Of a stretch of DNA of 64,000 nt, positions 1 to 10,700 are shown piece by piece (the first letter of the stretch is position 1; every line of letters begins with the position of its first letter). Where the stretch lies: assembly GCA_015351705.1 (NCBI GenBank), contig JADIIM010000037.1:1-64000 (forward strand), read 5' to 3'. This DNA comes from Aeromicrobium sp. (GTDB lineage: Bacteria; Actinomycetota; Coriobacteriia; Anaerosomatales; Anaerosomataceae). The translations under genes were made by a program, and so were the position numbers. The notes below the pieces were generated by a model that searched no databases, had not been told where the DNA came from, and saw only the letters and a list, made by a program, of their open reading frames with translations.

Positions 1-1
1 C

Positions 2-997
2 GGTCCATGTTGTCCTTGGTCACTGTCTCCTCCTCGGTCTCGGGCTTCAACCACCCTCGAGGATGGAGCAGTGGCCGCCTCATGTCAGGCGGCCGGGCCT
101 TCGTACACCACTACCGGGGACGTTAACTCATGGGGCTATGAGTTCGACGTCCAGACCCGCTGGGCATTCTACCCCGCCGACTCACCAAATCTGATCGCGA
201 CGGTGTTTGTGGCCCGTGGGCTTGGAAGTGCTGGGATTGTTCTGACTGACGTGGATCTTCTGGGCGAGATGACGCTGTCCGCGGACTTCCTTCGGCGCCA
301 GTTGCTGCAACAAGGAGACCGGCTGTACTTCCGCTACACACTGACGTCGGATCGCCTGGTGCACAACGCCAACCTGCTGGGCGCCGGTCTTGTTGCTACG
401 GACGGGGCGCTTCGCACTGATGACGGTGCCGTCGAGCTTGCGTGCGCGGCTGCGCAGACGACGATCTCCGCCCAGCGACAAGATGGCTCGTGGCCATATG
501 GTGAGGGAGCTTCACTCGGCTGGTCCGACAACTTCCACACCGCGTACAACCTGGATGGATTGTTGCAGGTCTGGCTGGCATGTGGCGATCAGGGCGTACG
601 TGATTCCCTGGATCGGGGTGTCACGCACTGGGTGGGCGACTTCTTCGGACCAGATGGCGAGCCGAAGTACTATCGGCACAAGGCATATCCGTACGACATC
701 CACAGTGCCGGGACGGCCGTCGATGTCGCTGCGCGGCTGGCGACCTGGGGTTGGGACACAGGAGATCTCGCGGAGCGGGTGGCTCGCTGGACTGAACGCA
801 ACCTCGTGAACCCACGAACCGGGGAAACGTACTACCAGAAGCATCGCTTATGGACAGACAGGCGTCACTTTGTACGGTGGGGCGACGCGCATTGGGCTCT
901 CGGGACGTCGTCTCTGGCGATGCTTCGCGAATCCCGTCGAGACCCGCTCGAGTCCGCAGTGGCCGAGGCAAGCGGGGTGATGGCTCATGCGGGATGA
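2..997 (+). CDS. Cyclase/prenyltransferase-like polysaccharide-cluster protein, 5' end uncertain
   Basis: I cannot name a function. The sequence is Trp/Gly/Tyr-rich with helical-repeat character: WGYEFDVQTRWAFYP early on, then QDGSWPYGEG, and WGDAHWALGTSSLAML near the end. This recalls the alpha/alpha-barrel squalene-cyclase-like proteins often found in exopolysaccharide clusters. The frame is open to the left edge of the window. A GTG at 71 preceded by GAGGATGGAG could be a start, but it would give only 308 residues. The first 40 codons read poorly in this frame, whereas frame 1 looks more codon-like there and stops at 124-126, so an upstream gene overlap or a frameshift is possible. The 3' end overlaps the next gene by 11 bases, so it belongs to the same operon. 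Confidence 0.6.
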   Translation, partial: GPCCPWSLSPPRSRASTTLEDGAVAASCQAAGPSYTTTGDVNSWGYEFDVQTRWAFYPADSPNLIATVFVARGLGSAGIVLTDVDLLGEMTLSADFLRRQLLQQGDRLYFRYTLTSDRLVHNANLLGAGLVATDGALRTDDGAVELACAAAQTTISAQRQDGSWPYGEGASLGWSDNFHTAYNLDGLLQVWLACGDQGVRDSLDRGVTHWVGDFFGPDGEPKYYRHKAYPYDIHSAGTAVDVAARLATWGWDTGDLAERVARWTERNLVNPRTGETYYQKHRLWTDRRHFVRWGDAHWALGTSSLAMLRESRRDPLESAVAEASGVMAHAG

Positions 998-1715
998 GGT
1001 CTTCGGCGTACCCCTCGACCTTCTCACGATGGATGGGACTGTCGTCAGATGCGTCGAACTCATCGAGGAACGGCGCCCTGTCCAGCATGTGGTCATCAAC
1101 GCCGGCAAGGTGGTGATGATGGAGGACGTGGCGGGTCTGCGTGACATCATCGCGTCGTGCGACCTTGTCAGTGCTGACGGACAGTCGATCGTGTGGGCAG
1201 GACGATTCCTCGGGCTGAAGGTCCCGGAACGGGTGGCCGGAATCGACCTGATGCACCTTCTGCTGGATGAGGCAGAGGAGAGGGCGTGGCCGGTCTTCTT
1301 CCTTGGGGCGAAGCCAGAGGTCCTGGAGGCCTGTCTGACGAGGCTCAGATCTGAGCGTCCTCGCCTAGTGGTTGCCGGCTACCGTGATGGCTACTTCGAC
1401 GATGACGCAGGTGTTGCCCGGCTTGTTGGTGCCTCGGGCGCTCGCCTTCTCCTCGTGGGGATCTCCAGCCCGCGCAAGGAGACCTTCCTTGCGCAGCATC
1501 TTGGCGAGATGGGTCCGGTGTTCGCCATGGGAGTGGGTGGCAGCTTCGACGTGGTGGCCGGTTTGACTAAGCGCGCTCCGCGATGGATGCAGAGAGCCGG
1601 GCTAGAGTGGTTCTACCGATTGGCGCAGGAGCCTCGTCGTATGTGGAAGCGGTACCTGGTCGGGAATGCGCGGTTCGCGTGGTTGGTGGTTCGTGAGCGG
1701 TTCCGCGAGCGGTAG
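987..1715 (+). CDS. WecG/TagA/CpsF family glycosyltransferase
   Basis: 242 residues, the usual length for this family, which transfers N-acetylmannosamine (or a related sugar) from its UDP form to a lipid-linked acceptor at the cytoplasmic membrane face. Visible family marks are SADGQSIVWA, RVAGIDLM, FFLGAKPEVLE, SSPRKETFLAQH and GVGGSFDVVAG, followed by the basic C-terminal segment KRAPRWMQRAGLEWFYRL that helps hold the enzyme at the membrane. It starts inside the end of the preceding gene. A UDP-GlcNAc 2-epimerase that could supply UDP-ManNAc is encoded in this window at 21004. The exact donor sugar is inferred from the family. Confidence 0.9.
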   Translation: MRDEVFGVPLDLLTMDGTVVRCVELIEERRPVQHVVINAGKVVMMEDVAGLRDIIASCDLVSADGQSIVWAGRFLGLKVPERVAGIDLMHLLLDEAEERAWPVFFLGAKPEVLEACLTRLRSERPRLVVAGYRDGYFDDDAGVARLVGASGARLLLVGISSPRKETFLAQHLGEMGPVFAMGVGGSFDVVAGLTKRAPRWMQRAGLEWFYRLAQEPRRMWKRYLVGNARFAWLVVRERFRER

Positions 1716-1737
1716 TCTACGTACTGCTATCGGCGGC

Positions 1738-1746
1738 TGTTACCAT
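1738..1746 (+). promoter_or_regulatory. Extended -10 promoter candidate for gmd
   Basis: TGT followed by TACCAT forms an extended -10 element in the 66-base gap ahead of gmd. No good -35 box is seen 16-18 bases upstream. It would give a leader of roughly 30 bases containing GGGAGAA before the start codon. Confidence 0.35.
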
Positions 1747-1781
1747 GTTGGTGCTGCAGACCATCGTGTCGGGAGAATCCC

Positions 1782-2828
1782 ATGAAGAAGGCACTGATCA
1801 CCGGCATCACGGGCCAGGACGGCTCGTACTTAGCCGAGCTGCTGCTCGAGAAGGGCTATGAGGTCCACGGGATCATCCGGCGGGCGTCCACCTTCAACAC
1901 CGACCGCATCGATCACCTGTACCAGGACCCGCACGAGACCGGAGTGCGGCTGTTCCTCCACTACGGCGACCTCACGGATGGCACCGGTCTGCGCCGCATC
2001 CTGGAGCGGGTGCAGCCCGACGAGGTCTACAACCTCGGTGCGCAGTCGCACGTGAAGGTCTCGTTCGACCAGCCCGAATACACGGCCGACGTGGTGGCAA
2101 CCGGCACGCTGCGCCTCTTCGACGCGGTGCGTGACTACTGCGATACCACCGGATGCGGCGTGCGCATCTACCAGGCCGGATCGTCTGAGATGTTCGGCGC
2201 CGCGCCGCCACCACAGCGGCTCGACACGCCGTTCTACCCGCGCAGCCCCTACGCCGTGGCAAAAGTGGCCGGGTACTGGTACGGGGTCAACTACCGTGAG
2301 GCCTACGGGATGTTCATCGCCAATGGCATCCTGTTCAACCACGAGTCCGAGCGCCGCGGAGAGACGTTCGTCACGCGCAAGATCACGCGCGCCGTGGGCC
2401 GCATCAAGCACGGGCTGCAGGACAAGCTCTACCTCGGCAACCTGGACGCCAAGCGCGACTGGGGCCACGCGCGCGACTACGTCGAAGCGATGTGGCTGAT
2501 GCTGCAGCAAGACGAGCCTGGCGACTTCCTGATCGCCACCGGCAAAGCGTATTCGGTGCGCGAGTTCGCCGAGGCCGCGTTTGCCGAGGCCGGGCTGGAC
2601 TGGTCCGAGTACGTGGAGATCGACCCGCGCTACTTCCGCCCCACCGAGGTGGACTACCTGCTCGGCGATGCGAGCCAGACGCGCGAGAAGCTCGGCTGGG
2701 AGCCCAAGGTGGACTTTGGCGAGCTGGTGCGTCGGATGGTGGCCCACGACATGGAGCTCGCCGCTCAGGAGAAGACGCTCAAGGACGCGGGGCACACGGT
2801 GAACATGCGGGGTATCTCCAATGGATAA
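1782..2828 (+). CDS. gmd: GDP-mannose 4,6-dehydratase
   Basis: 348 residues. Converts GDP-D-mannose to GDP-4-keto-6-deoxymannose, the first step to GDP-L-fucose and related deoxysugars, in the cytoplasm. It is an extended short-chain dehydrogenase: the nucleotide-binding loop [14 protein letters not shown] is at the N terminus, followed by [20 protein letters not shown], the SSEMFG catalytic segment and the [11 protein letters not shown] Tyr-x3-Lys motif. Length and motifs are full. ATG start with GGGAGAA upstream. The stop overlaps the start of fcl by 8 bases, so the two consecutive enzymes are translationally coupled. Confidence 0.97.
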   Translation: MKKALITGITGQDGSYLAELLLEKGYEVHGIIRRASTFNTDRIDHLYQDPHETGVRLFLHYGDLTDGTGLRRILERVQPDEVYNLGAQSHVKVSFDQPEYTADVVATGTLRLFDAVRDYCDTTGCGVRIYQAGSSEMFGAAPPPQRLDTPFYPRSPYAVAKVAGYWYGVNYREAYGMFIANGILFNHESERRGETFVTRKITRAVGRIKHGLQDKLYLGNLDAKRDWGHARDYVEAMWLMLQQDEPGDFLIATGKAYSVREFAEAAFAEAGLDWSEYVEIDPRYFRPTEVDYLLGDASQTREKLGWEPKVDFGELVRRMVAHDMELAAQEKTLKDAGHTVNMRGISNG

Positions 2829-3765
2829 GTCGAGCCTCATCTACGTCGCCGGTCACCGGGGCCTCGTGGGCAGCGCGATCCTGCGGAGGCTTCAGAGCGC
2901 CGGCTTTGAGAACCTCCTCACGCCGTCACGCACGGAGGTCGACCTGACCGACCAGTACGCGGTTGAAGGCTTCTTCGACTGCGAGCGGCCGGAGTACGTG
3001 TTCCTCGCGGCCGCCAAGGTGGGCGGCATCCTCGCCAACAGCACGTATCCGGCCGACTTCATCCTTCAGAACCTGCAGGTTGAGACCAACGTGTTCGACT
3101 CGGCGCGCCGCGCGGGTGTGAAGAAGCTGCTGTTCCTCGGCAGCAGTTGCATCTACCCCAAGCTGGCGTTGCAGCCGCTGAAGGAGGAGTACCTGCTCAC
3201 CGGTCCACTCGAGCCAACCAACGAGCCGTACGCTGTGGCCAAGATCGCCGGTATCGTGATGGCGCAGAGCTTCCGCCGGCAGTACGGTCTCGACGCGATC
3301 AGCATCATGCCCACCAACCTCTACGGTCCGGGCGACAACTTCGACCTCGAGACGTCGCACGTGTTGCCCGCGCTCATCCGCAAGTTCCATGAAGCGAAGC
3401 TGGCGGGCGAGTGGCGCGTGACGGTGTGGGGCACCGGCACGCCTCGGCGTGAGTTCCTGCACGTCGACGACCTTGCGGATGCTGCGGTGTTCCTCATGGA
3501 ACGCTACAGTAGCGAGAAGATCGTGAACGTGGGCGTGGGCGAGGACGTGAGCATCGGCGAACTTGCGGCACTGATCGCCGACGTGGTCGGCTACGAGGGT
3601 GAGATCGTCTACGACCCGTCCAAGCCTGACGGCACGCCCCGGAAGCTTCTCGACATCACGCGGTTGGCCCGACTCGGCTGGGAGCCCAAGATCGGCCTGC
3701 GTGAGGGGATCGAGCAGACGTACCGGTGGTACGTGGAGACGGGGGGGATGCGCGGGGATGACTGA
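2821..3765 (+). CDS. fcl: GDP-L-fucose synthase
   Basis: 314 residues. NADPH-dependent epimerase/reductase that turns GDP-4-keto-6-deoxymannose into GDP-L-fucose. It shows the Rossmann start [16 protein letters not shown], the SSCIYP segment with catalytic Ser and Cys, and the Tyr-x3-Lys motif YAVAKIAG. The substrate-pocket region [10 protein letters not shown] is also present. It follows gmd directly with overlapping reading frames, and the pair indicates that the surface polymer made here contains fucose (or another GDP-6-deoxysugar). The last 8 bases overlap the next gene. Confidence 0.97.
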   Translation: MDKSSLIYVAGHRGLVGSAILRRLQSAGFENLLTPSRTEVDLTDQYAVEGFFDCERPEYVFLAAAKVGGILANSTYPADFILQNLQVETNVFDSARRAGVKKLLFLGSSCIYPKLALQPLKEEYLLTGPLEPTNEPYAVAKIAGIVMAQSFRRQYGLDAISIMPTNLYGPGDNFDLETSHVLPALIRKFHEAKLAGEWRVTVWGTGTPRREFLHVDDLADAAVFLMERYSSEKIVNVGVGEDVSIGELAALIADVVGYEGEIVYDPSKPDGTPRKLLDITRLARLGWEPKIGLREGIEQTYRWYVETGGMRGDD

Positions 3766-5212
3766 CGGGGGATTCGTAGACCGCAGCAGCCGCAGGCGGA
3801 TCATCACCGGGTTCCTGGTTGTGGTGGATGCGGTGGCCGTGCTGGCGGCCGGTGGCCTGGCCACGATCATCCGTTTCGGGGCGCAGAACCCCGACGTCGG
3901 CTTTGAGAACATCTCCGATGACGTCACCTTCCTCCAGGTGAGCGTCGCCCTCGCGGCGATCTGGCTCATATCCTTTGCGCTGTCCGGGCTGTACAACCTT
4001 GAGCGGCTCGCGTGGGGACTCGGCGAGTTCTCGCGGCTCGCCCGCGCGCTCGCGATGGGCGTTGTGGCGTTCATCCTGTTCACGTATGCGATCAAGACGC
4101 CGGGCCTATCGCGCGCCTGGACGCTGATCGCGTTCTCGCTCGCGCTCGTCTTCGTCTTCGCCGGCCGCCTTGCGGTGCGTGGGGTGTTGGGCCGCCTGCG
4201 CCGACGGGGGCGGTTCCAGCGGCGCACGCTGGTGGTTGGCTGCAACGAGGAGGCCGCACACCTCATTCGTGCACTTGGACGGCGTCCGGAGCAGGGGCTC
4301 AAGGTGGTCGGCTTCGTGATGTCGGCACAGCACGGGCAGCTCGGGCTCGACCACTGCGGCCCCCTGGCGCCACTGCTCGGGGACGCCCGCGCGGTGACCG
4401 ACATCGTGCACCGCGAGTCCATCGACACTGTGATCATCGCGTCGACGGCCTTCGATCACGCGGTCATGGCCCGCATGATCGCCGAGCTCCGGGGCGTCGA
4501 TGTCAGCATCCACGTGTCCTCGGGGCTCTTCGAGGTGCTTACCACGCGCGTGCTTGTGCGCGAGGTGGCTGGCGTTCCCCTGATCACGGTGCGGCCCGTC
4601 TCCCTCTCGGCGGCCAATCTGCGCACTAAGCGGGCGTTCGACCTGGCCGTCGCTGGCCTGGTCCTGATCGTCGGTCTGCCGGGGTGGCTGTTTCTGATGG
4701 CGGCCATCAAAGCGGAAAGCCCGGGTCCCGTGTTCTATCGGCAGCGTCGAGTGGGCAAGGACCGCGAGCCCTTCGACATGCTGAAGTTCCGCTCGATGCA
4801 CGTGGACGCCGAGGCTCGTCTTGCCGAGCTGCAGGAGCACAACGAGGCCACGGGGCCCCTGTTCAAGATGCGCAACGACCCGCGCGTGACGCGGGTGGGG
4901 CGGTTCATGCGCAAGTTCTCCATCGACGAGTTCCCGCAGCTCATCAACGTGATCAAGGGTGAGATGTCCCTCGTTGGGCCGCGCCCGCCGCTCCCCAATG
5001 AGACCACGCTTTACACCGATCATCACTGGCGTCGCATGGAGGTGCCGCCGGGTCTCACGGGCCTGTGGCAGGTCTCGGGGCGCTCCTCGCTCACCTTCGA
5101 TGAGATGATCAAGCTGGACTTGTTCTACATCGAGAACTGGAGCGTGGGCTTCGACCTCGCCCTGCTCCTGCGGACAGTGCCGGCCGTGGTCTTCGCCCGG
5201 GGGGCGTACTGA
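3758..5212 (+). CDS. Polyprenyl-phosphate sugar phosphotransferase (WbaP/WcaJ-type)
   Basis: 484 residues from the ATG that overlaps the fcl stop. The frame is open further upstream, but that part is out-of-frame fcl sequence. Residues about 1-130 hold several hydrophobic helices, the middle is a nucleotide-binding-like region ([18 protein letters not shown]), and from about 290 the bacterial sugar transferase domain begins with [13 protein letters not shown]. That domain contains [19 protein letters not shown], the catalytic Asp-Glu in [20 protein letters not shown] and [12 protein letters not shown]. Such enzymes move a sugar-1-phosphate onto undecaprenyl phosphate to start a repeat unit. 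A second, smaller initiating enzyme lies immediately downstream. Confidence 0.93.
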   Translation: MTDGGFVDRSSRRRIITGFLVVVDAVAVLAAGGLATIIRFGAQNPDVGFENISDDVTFLQVSVALAAIWLISFALSGLYNLERLAWGLGEFSRLARALAMGVVAFILFTYAIKTPGLSRAWTLIAFSLALVFVFAGRLAVRGVLGRLRRRGRFQRRTLVVGCNEEAAHLIRALGRRPEQGLKVVGFVMSAQHGQLGLDHCGPLAPLLGDARAVTDIVHRESIDTVIIASTAFDHAVMARMIAELRGVDVSIHVSSGLFEVLTTRVLVREVAGVPLITVRPVSLSAANLRTKRAFDLAVAGLVLIVGLPGWLFLMAAIKAESPGPVFYRQRRVGKDREPFDMLKFRSMHVDAEARLAELQEHNEATGPLFKMRNDPRVTRVGRFMRKFSIDEFPQLINVIKGEMSLVGPRPPLPNETTLYTDHHWRRMEVPPGLTGLWQVSGRSSLTFDEMIKLDLFYIENWSVGFDLALLLRTVPAVVFARGAY

Positions 5213-5214
5213 CC

Positions 5215-5817
5215 GTGCTCAAGCGTGCGTTCGACATCGTGGTCGCTGCGGCGCTGCTGGTGGTGCTCGCGCCGCTGATGGCGATGATCGCGCTCGCGGT
5301 GAGGATCGGCCTCGGCCGGCCGGTTATCTTCGTCCAGGAGCGCCCCGGCAAAGGTGGGCGTGTGTTCCGCCTGTACAAGTTCCGCACGATGCGTGATGCG
5401 CGGGGCCCTGACGGCACGCCGCTTCCTGACGCCGAGCGCCTGACCGGCCTCGGCAGGTTCCTGCGAGCGAGCTCGCTCGACGAGTTGCCCGAGCTGTGGA
5501 ACGTGCTCCGCGGCGACATGAGCCTTGTGGGGCCTCGGCCGCTTCTGGTCGAGTACCTCGACCGCTACAGTCCCCGGCAGGCCAGGCGCCACGAGGTGCG
5601 ACCGGGCATCACGGGGCTGGCGCAGGTGAGCGGGCGCAATGCGCTCCGCTGGGACGAACGGCTCGAGCTCGATGTGCGTTACGTTGACGAGCGGACCTTC
5701 TGGCTCGACCTGAGGATTCTCTTGCTAACATTGGGGACGGTGGTCCGCCGTGAGGGGATCGCCAGTGACGGTCATGCCACGATGCCCGAGTTCACGGGAG
5801 ACGACGGAGACGACTGA
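5215..5817 (+). CDS. Small sugar phosphotransferase, PglC-like
   Basis: 200 residues, essentially only the catalytic phosphoglycosyl transferase domain with one N-terminal membrane-inserted helix ([20 protein letters not shown]). Motifs: [11 protein letters not shown]-type loop, LYKFRTM, the catalytic dyad in [22 protein letters not shown] and [13 protein letters not shown]. PglC-type enzymes attach UDP-diNAc-bacillosamine or a similar sugar phosphate to the polyprenyl carrier. GTG start two bases after the preceding stop. The order with an acetyltransferase and an aminotransferase downstream matches pglC-pglD-pglE, which supports an amino-sugar substrate, though specificity is not provable here. 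Confidence 0.92.
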   Translation: MLKRAFDIVVAAALLVVLAPLMAMIALAVRIGLGRPVIFVQERPGKGGRVFRLYKFRTMRDARGPDGTPLPDAERLTGLGRFLRASSLDELPELWNVLRGDMSLVGPRPLLVEYLDRYSPRQARRHEVRPGITGLAQVSGRNALRWDERLELDVRYVDERTFWLDLRILLLTLGTVVRREGIASDGHATMPEFTGDDGDD

Positions 5818-6431
5818 TGCGGTTCGCGGTGTTCGGCGCTGGTGGGCACTCGCGTGAGGTCGCCGACGTCGTGGTGGCATGTGGCCACGAGGTCGCCGGT
5901 TTCGTGGACGACTCGGCAGATGGGCCGCATCGTCCGACCGGGCTTGCGGTGGTGCGTGAAGCAGGTGAGCTGACCGCTGATGCCGCGACGATCGCGATCG
6001 GGGACCCGTCGGCGAGAGCCGCGCTCTATGAGACGCTCCGCGGTGTGATCGCCCTGCCCGCGCTCGTCCATCCCTCGGCCACGGTGAGCATGTACGCACG
6101 CGTTGGCGAGGCGGCGCAGGTCATGCAGAACGTGGTGATCAGCTCAACAGCCGAGGTGGGCGAGAACGTGATCGTGAACGTCGGGGCGTTCGTCGCTCAC
6201 GACTGCGTGGTCGGTGCGCACACGCACCTCGCGCCGGGCTCGGTGCTGAGCGGAGGTGCGCGGGTGGGGGAGCGTGTGGTCATCGGCGCGAACGCTACCG
6301 TGCTGCCCGGCGTCACGGTGGGCGACGGCGCCACGGTGGGCGCTGGCGCGGTGGTGACCAAGGACGTGCCCGCCGGAGCGGTGGTCGCCGGGGTTCCCGC
6401 GCGGGACGTGAACGAACGGCCGGAGCGATGA
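5817..6431 (+). CDS. PglD/NeuD-like sugar N/O-acetyltransferase
   Basis: 204 residues. An N-terminal Rossmann-like nucleotide-sugar binding part begins [16 protein letters not shown] left-handed beta-helix of hexapeptide repeats follows (for example [19 protein letters not shown] and [19 protein letters not shown]), ending with the usual VPARDVNER tail. The His in AHDCVVG is the family catalytic base. Such enzymes acetylate a 4-amino-6-deoxy sugar nucleotide using acetyl-CoA, normally after the DegT aminotransferase encoded just downstream. Start and stop overlap both neighbours by a few bases. Confidence 0.9.
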   Translation: MRFAVFGAGGHSREVADVVVACGHEVAGFVDDSADGPHRPTGLAVVREAGELTADAATIAIGDPSARAALYETLRGVIALPALVHPSATVSMYARVGEAAQVMQNVVISSTAEVGENVIVNVGAFVAHDCVVGAHTHLAPGSVLSGGARVGERVVIGANATVLPGVTVGDGATVGAGAVVTKDVPAGAVVAGVPARDVNERPER

Positions 6432-7600
6432 CGCGCTGGCCGCAGTTCGCCGACGACGAGCAGGCGGCCGTTCTCCGGGTGCTGGCGTCGGGCCGGGTGA
6501 ACTACTGGACGGGCGAACAGGGCCGCGCATTCGAGAGCGAGTTCGCCTCGTACGTGGGCGCGTCGCACGCGGTCGCATGCGCCAACGGCACCGTGGCGCT
6601 GGAGCTGGGTCTCCGCGCACTCGGCGTCGGGGCGGGCGATGATGTGGTCGTCCCCGCACGCACGTTCATCGCCACGGCGAGCGCCGTGGTGGCCGTGGGC
6701 GCTCGGCCGGTGGTGGCCGACGTCGACCGTGACTCCGGTGGGCTCACTGCCGAGACGATCCGCTCGGCACTCACCCCGGCAACCCGTGCGGTGGTCCCCG
6801 TGCATGTGGGTGGCTGGCCGTGCGACATGGACGGCATCATGGCGCTCGCCGACGAGCGGAGGCTGTTGGTCATCGAGGACTGCGCCCAGGCACATGGCGC
6901 ACGGTGGCGTGGGAGGCACGTGGGGACGTTCGGGCACGTGGGCGCGTTCTCGTTCTGCCAGGACAAGATCATGACGACCGCCGGTGAGGGCGGCATGCTC
7001 GTGACGTCTGATGAGGTGCTCTGGCGACGCGCGTGGGAGTACAAGGACCACGGACGAGGCATCGACGCACTCGAGCGCGCCCGGAGCACCGGCGGTCACG
7101 AGTTCAAGTGGACGGTCGAGGGGTTCGGGACCAACTGGCGCATGACCGAGGTCCAGGCCGCTGTGGGGCGCGTCCAACTCGGCAAGGTGGACGACTGGGT
7201 GACGGTGCGGCGGCGCAATGCCGCGATCCTCGACGAGGCCCTCGATGCGGTGCCCGGAGTGCGCGTGGTCAGGCCACCAGCGGAGGCGTACCACTCCTAC
7301 TACAAGTACTACGCGTTCCTGGAGCCGGGCGCTCTGGCCGAGGGCTGGACGCGCGCCCGCGTGCTGGACGAGGTGAACGCGCGCGGTGTGGTCTGCATGA
7401 GTGGCGTGTGCCCGGAGATCCACCGCGAGGAGGCGTTCTCATCCGCTGGCCTTGCGCCGACCCGCCCGTTGCCGGTGGCACATGAACTCGGCGAGACGTC
7501 GCTGATGTTGCTTGTGGACCCTGCCCACACCGTCGCCGATATCGAGCGTGCCGCTGAGGTCCTGTCGCAGGTGCTGCACGTGGCGGTTGCCGCACGCTGA
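6428..7600 (+). CDS. DegT/DnrJ/EryC1/StrS sugar-nucleotide aminotransferase
   Basis: 390 residues, the normal length. PLP-dependent transfer of an amino group to a keto-sugar nucleotide, with glutamate as probable donor. Seen: the cofactor-binding [18 protein letters not shown], the aspartate in [11 protein letters not shown], and the Schiff-base lysine (about residue 180) in [17 protein letters not shown]. The substrate loop [19 protein letters not shown] and a late [12 protein letters not shown] are also visible. It would act with the acetyltransferase upstream to make an N-acetylated amino-deoxysugar. The 4,6-dehydratase that must provide the keto-sugar is not in this window. It is the last gene of the cluster; a 140-base gap follows. 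Confidence 0.92.
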   Translation: MTRWPQFADDEQAAVLRVLASGRVNYWTGEQGRAFESEFASYVGASHAVACANGTVALELGLRALGVGAGDDVVVPARTFIATASAVVAVGARPVVADVDRDSGGLTAETIRSALTPATRAVVPVHVGGWPCDMDGIMALADERRLLVIEDCAQAHGARWRGRHVGTFGHVGAFSFCQDKIMTTAGEGGMLVTSDEVLWRRAWEYKDHGRGIDALERARSTGGHEFKWTVEGFGTNWRMTEVQAAVGRVQLGKVDDWVTVRRRNAAILDEALDAVPGVRVVRPPAEAYHSYYKYYAFLEPGALAEGWTRARVLDEVNARGVVCMSGVCPEIHREEAFSSAGLAPTRPLPVAHELGETSLMLLVDPAHTVADIERAAEVLSQVLHVAVAAR

Positions 7601-7652
7601 GTCGCCGTGGCGGAGTGCCCTCAGCATCCGGGCGTTCGATGTCATCCCGCGG

Positions 7653-7661
7653 TGGTACATT
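7653..7661 (+). promoter_or_regulatory. Extended -10 promoter candidate for the large CWB2 protein
   Basis: TGG-TACATT is an extended -10 element about 80 bases before the start codon. A weak TTCGAT lies upstream with too short a spacer. A leader of about 70 bases with G-rich hairpins would follow. Confidence 0.35.
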
Positions 7662-7705
7662 CGTTATGACGCGCGCTGGGGGGCGCGCGGGGTGATGCAG
7701 GGGGG

Positions 7706-7723
7706 ACGCCCGTCTCAGGGCGT
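7706..7723 (+). promoter_or_regulatory. Leader hairpin next to the ribosome binding site
   Basis: ACGCCC, six loop bases, GGGCGT make a perfect 6-bp stem that ends five bases before the strong GGGGGAGG ribosome binding site (7728-7735) of the CWB2 protein gene. It may stabilise the leader or tune translation. No known riboswitch core was recognised. Confidence 0.35.
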
Positions 7724-7740
7724 GAACGGGGGAGGCGTCA

Positions 7741-10700
7741 ATGATGCTGTCGGCTGCATCGTTCAGCGCTCGGGCCGTGGGAATCTCTGCAGGAGTGCGT
7801 AGCTTCGTCGCGCGCGTGCTGATCCTGGCGATGCTGTTCGCGTTCCCGGTGTTCCCGCAGGCGGCGTATGCCGTCGGAGATGAGTGGGAGCCTGACGACA
7901 CGAAGGAGACCGCCAATCCGATCGTGCCCGACGGTGTGCCGCAGTTCCACACGTTCGACCACGAGGGTGACGTGGATTACGTGTACTTCGACGCCGTAGG
8001 CGGCGTGGAGTACGTGATCCGCACGTGCGCCTCCGGGAACGAGTATCCCAACGCGGCGCTCACTGCGTATCACGAGGCTGGCGGCATCATCGCAACCGCC
8101 GATCTGAACGTGGGTAGCGGCACCATCTCACGGATCGTGTATACGCCCTCGGCCAACGAGCGCGTGTACGTGAAGGCGTTCGAGTCGTACACGGCCCTGC
8201 GGCCGTACGGCATCATCGTCGGCCAACAGCAGACGCTCTCGGGCAGCGTGACCGATGAGGTGACGGGCGACCCGCTCTCTCCGGTATCGGTGCGCGTGTG
8301 GGAGAGAGTCGCGTCCCTTGTGTACAACCCCGCGAGCACCGCCAGCGTGGCTGACGGCTCCTGGAGCGTGCTGGTGGACCCGGGCACGTACATGGTGAGC
8401 TTCAATCCTGTCGGGTTGGACGCCGGGTACCTCATCGAGTACTTCGATGGCGTCAGGTCGAGTGTGGATGCCGATGCGATTCCCGTGACGGATACGGCTG
8501 TCGGCTCGATCGACGCGACGCTGCTCAAGGGCGGCTCAATCGCGGGCGTCGTCACTGCCCAGTCTGACGCCTCCCCGCTGACTGGCATCCATGTGCGGCC
8601 GTACATCTGGAACGGCTCGGCATGGGAGTGGTCGGGGAGTGAGACGGCCACCGGCGCCGACGGCAGCTACTTGCTCATCAACCTCTGGCCGGGGCTATAC
8701 CGGGTCGGCTTCTCCGATGTGGGCGGCGTCTATGCCGCCGAGTACTATGAGGACTCGGCAACACTCGCAGGTGCGGACACCGTCTCGGTCAGCGGCGGGG
8801 TGACCACCTCCGGGGTCGCAGTGGCGCTCAGTCGCAAGGGCATCATCACGGGCACGGTCACGCAGGCGGTGGGCGGAGGGGTGCTCGAGGGCATCGAGGT
8901 CGCGGTGCGGGATGTCTCGCTTGGAGGCGGCTGGGGCGGCGCGCAGGTGGTCAGCACCAACGCGAGCGGCGTGTTCACGGCGTACGTGGATGCGGGTACG
9001 TACGAGGTTCGCTACAGCGATCCGTCGGCCACCTACGCCACCGAGTACTGGAGCGACACCTACATCGACATGCAAGCCACGTCGTTTGCCGTGACGCGCG
9101 ACCAGACCGTGACGCGGGATGCCTCACTCGCGCTCGCCGGTACGATCCAGGGCGTCGTGACGAGTGAGCAGGGTGTCGCGGGCACGTTCCAGGTGACCGC
9201 GTGGATGGAGGGCGCAACCGGCTGGCGGCCGCTCGCCTACGACACCGCCGACCCCGACACGGGCGCATACTCGCTCACGGTGCCGCCGGGGACGCTGCGC
9301 GTGACCTTCTCCGACGAGGAGGGCAAACATCTGACCGAGGTCTACGACGACATCCTGTTGGAGGGCAGCGGCATCGAGTCGGGGGATGACATCACGGTCG
9401 CCGCCGGAGGCGTGGTAACACTCGAGGACACGGAACTGAGCGCATTCGCCAGAATTTCAGGCGTGGTGACCGCTGCCGATGGCGGAGCGGTTCTTGAGGA
9501 CGTGCGAGTGGACGTCCGCCGCTGGAACGGCATGTGGTGGGACTACGCGTACAGCACGCGCACGGCGTGGAACGGAACCTACAGCGTCAACGTCTCACCG
9601 GGCACATACGCGGTGCTCTTTGCCTGGGAGACATCCGCCCCCCAGAGTCCATACGTGTGGGAGTGGTACGACGGCATCTGGAGCGGGTACGGCCTACCGA
9701 CGTCGATCCCGCTTGAGGCGGGAGACGTGCGAAGCGACATCGATGTCGCGCTTGACGAACTCGGCTACATCACGGGGACCGTCACCGATGCGGTGAGCGG
9801 GGAGCCGGTGGATGGCATCCAGGTCAACGCCTACATGGAGGACCCTCCGGGCGTCTGGGGCTCCCGGTATGCCGCTTCCAGAAGCGGTACTGACGGCACC
9901 TACACCATCGGGCTGCCGGAGGGTGAGTGGCGTCTGGAGTTCTGGGACCAGATGGGCCAGTACGCAGCGGAGTTCACCGGCGACGTGTGGTTTGTGGATG
10001 AGGGCACATCCCTGGACGTCAGTCCTGGTGAGACGGTCTCCACCGGCGCGGATGCGGAGCTGGAGCGCTACGCGCAGATCCGGGGTACCGTTACCGCCGC
10101 CGCCGACGGTGCGCCGCTCGGTGCGGTCTCGGTGCACTTCCACATCCTTGACGCGCAGGGCAACCCGCGCCACTACCAGATGACCGACCGTGAGTCGGCC
10201 TCCGGCAGCGGAACCTACGTGAGCGACGTGCCTCCCGGCGATTACCTGATCGAGTTCGACGCCTGGAGCCGCCCATGGCTCGCGAAGCAGTACTACTCCG
10301 AGGCGTACGACGTCTCGCGTGCCACGACGGTCACCGCCCCGGCAGGCGGTCTTGTGACCGGGATCGACGGGCTGCTGTACGAGCTCACCACCGCGCCGGT
10401 GACCGAGCTTACGACGCAGACGGCCGACGCGGACATGCTTGAGGTGACACTTGCCGCCCACGGGACCGTAGCGGACGTCGCCACCACGTACTACGCCGTG
10501 AACGGCGCGGACCAGGGCGAGTACGCGGCGCCGTTCCTGCTTGCGCGCGACGCGAAGCATCTCGTGTCGTTCGCCTCGGTCGACGTGCTCGGCAATCGTG
10601 AGGAGACGCAGACGGTCCTGCTCCAGGATCACGTGGCTCCGGCGGCGCCTTCCGCGTGGTCCACGAGTCATCCCGATGACGACACCTGGTATGGCGACCG

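Noticed and set aside
1830-2840. Long open frame on the minus strand opposite gmd
   Set aside because: High third-position G/C in the plus-strand gene makes antisense frames free of stops. The plus-strand protein has full family motifs.
7662-7740. c-di-GMP riboswitch before the CWB2 protein gene
   Set aside because: Only short G-rich hairpins are present; the conserved GEMM core and tetraloop receptor are missing.
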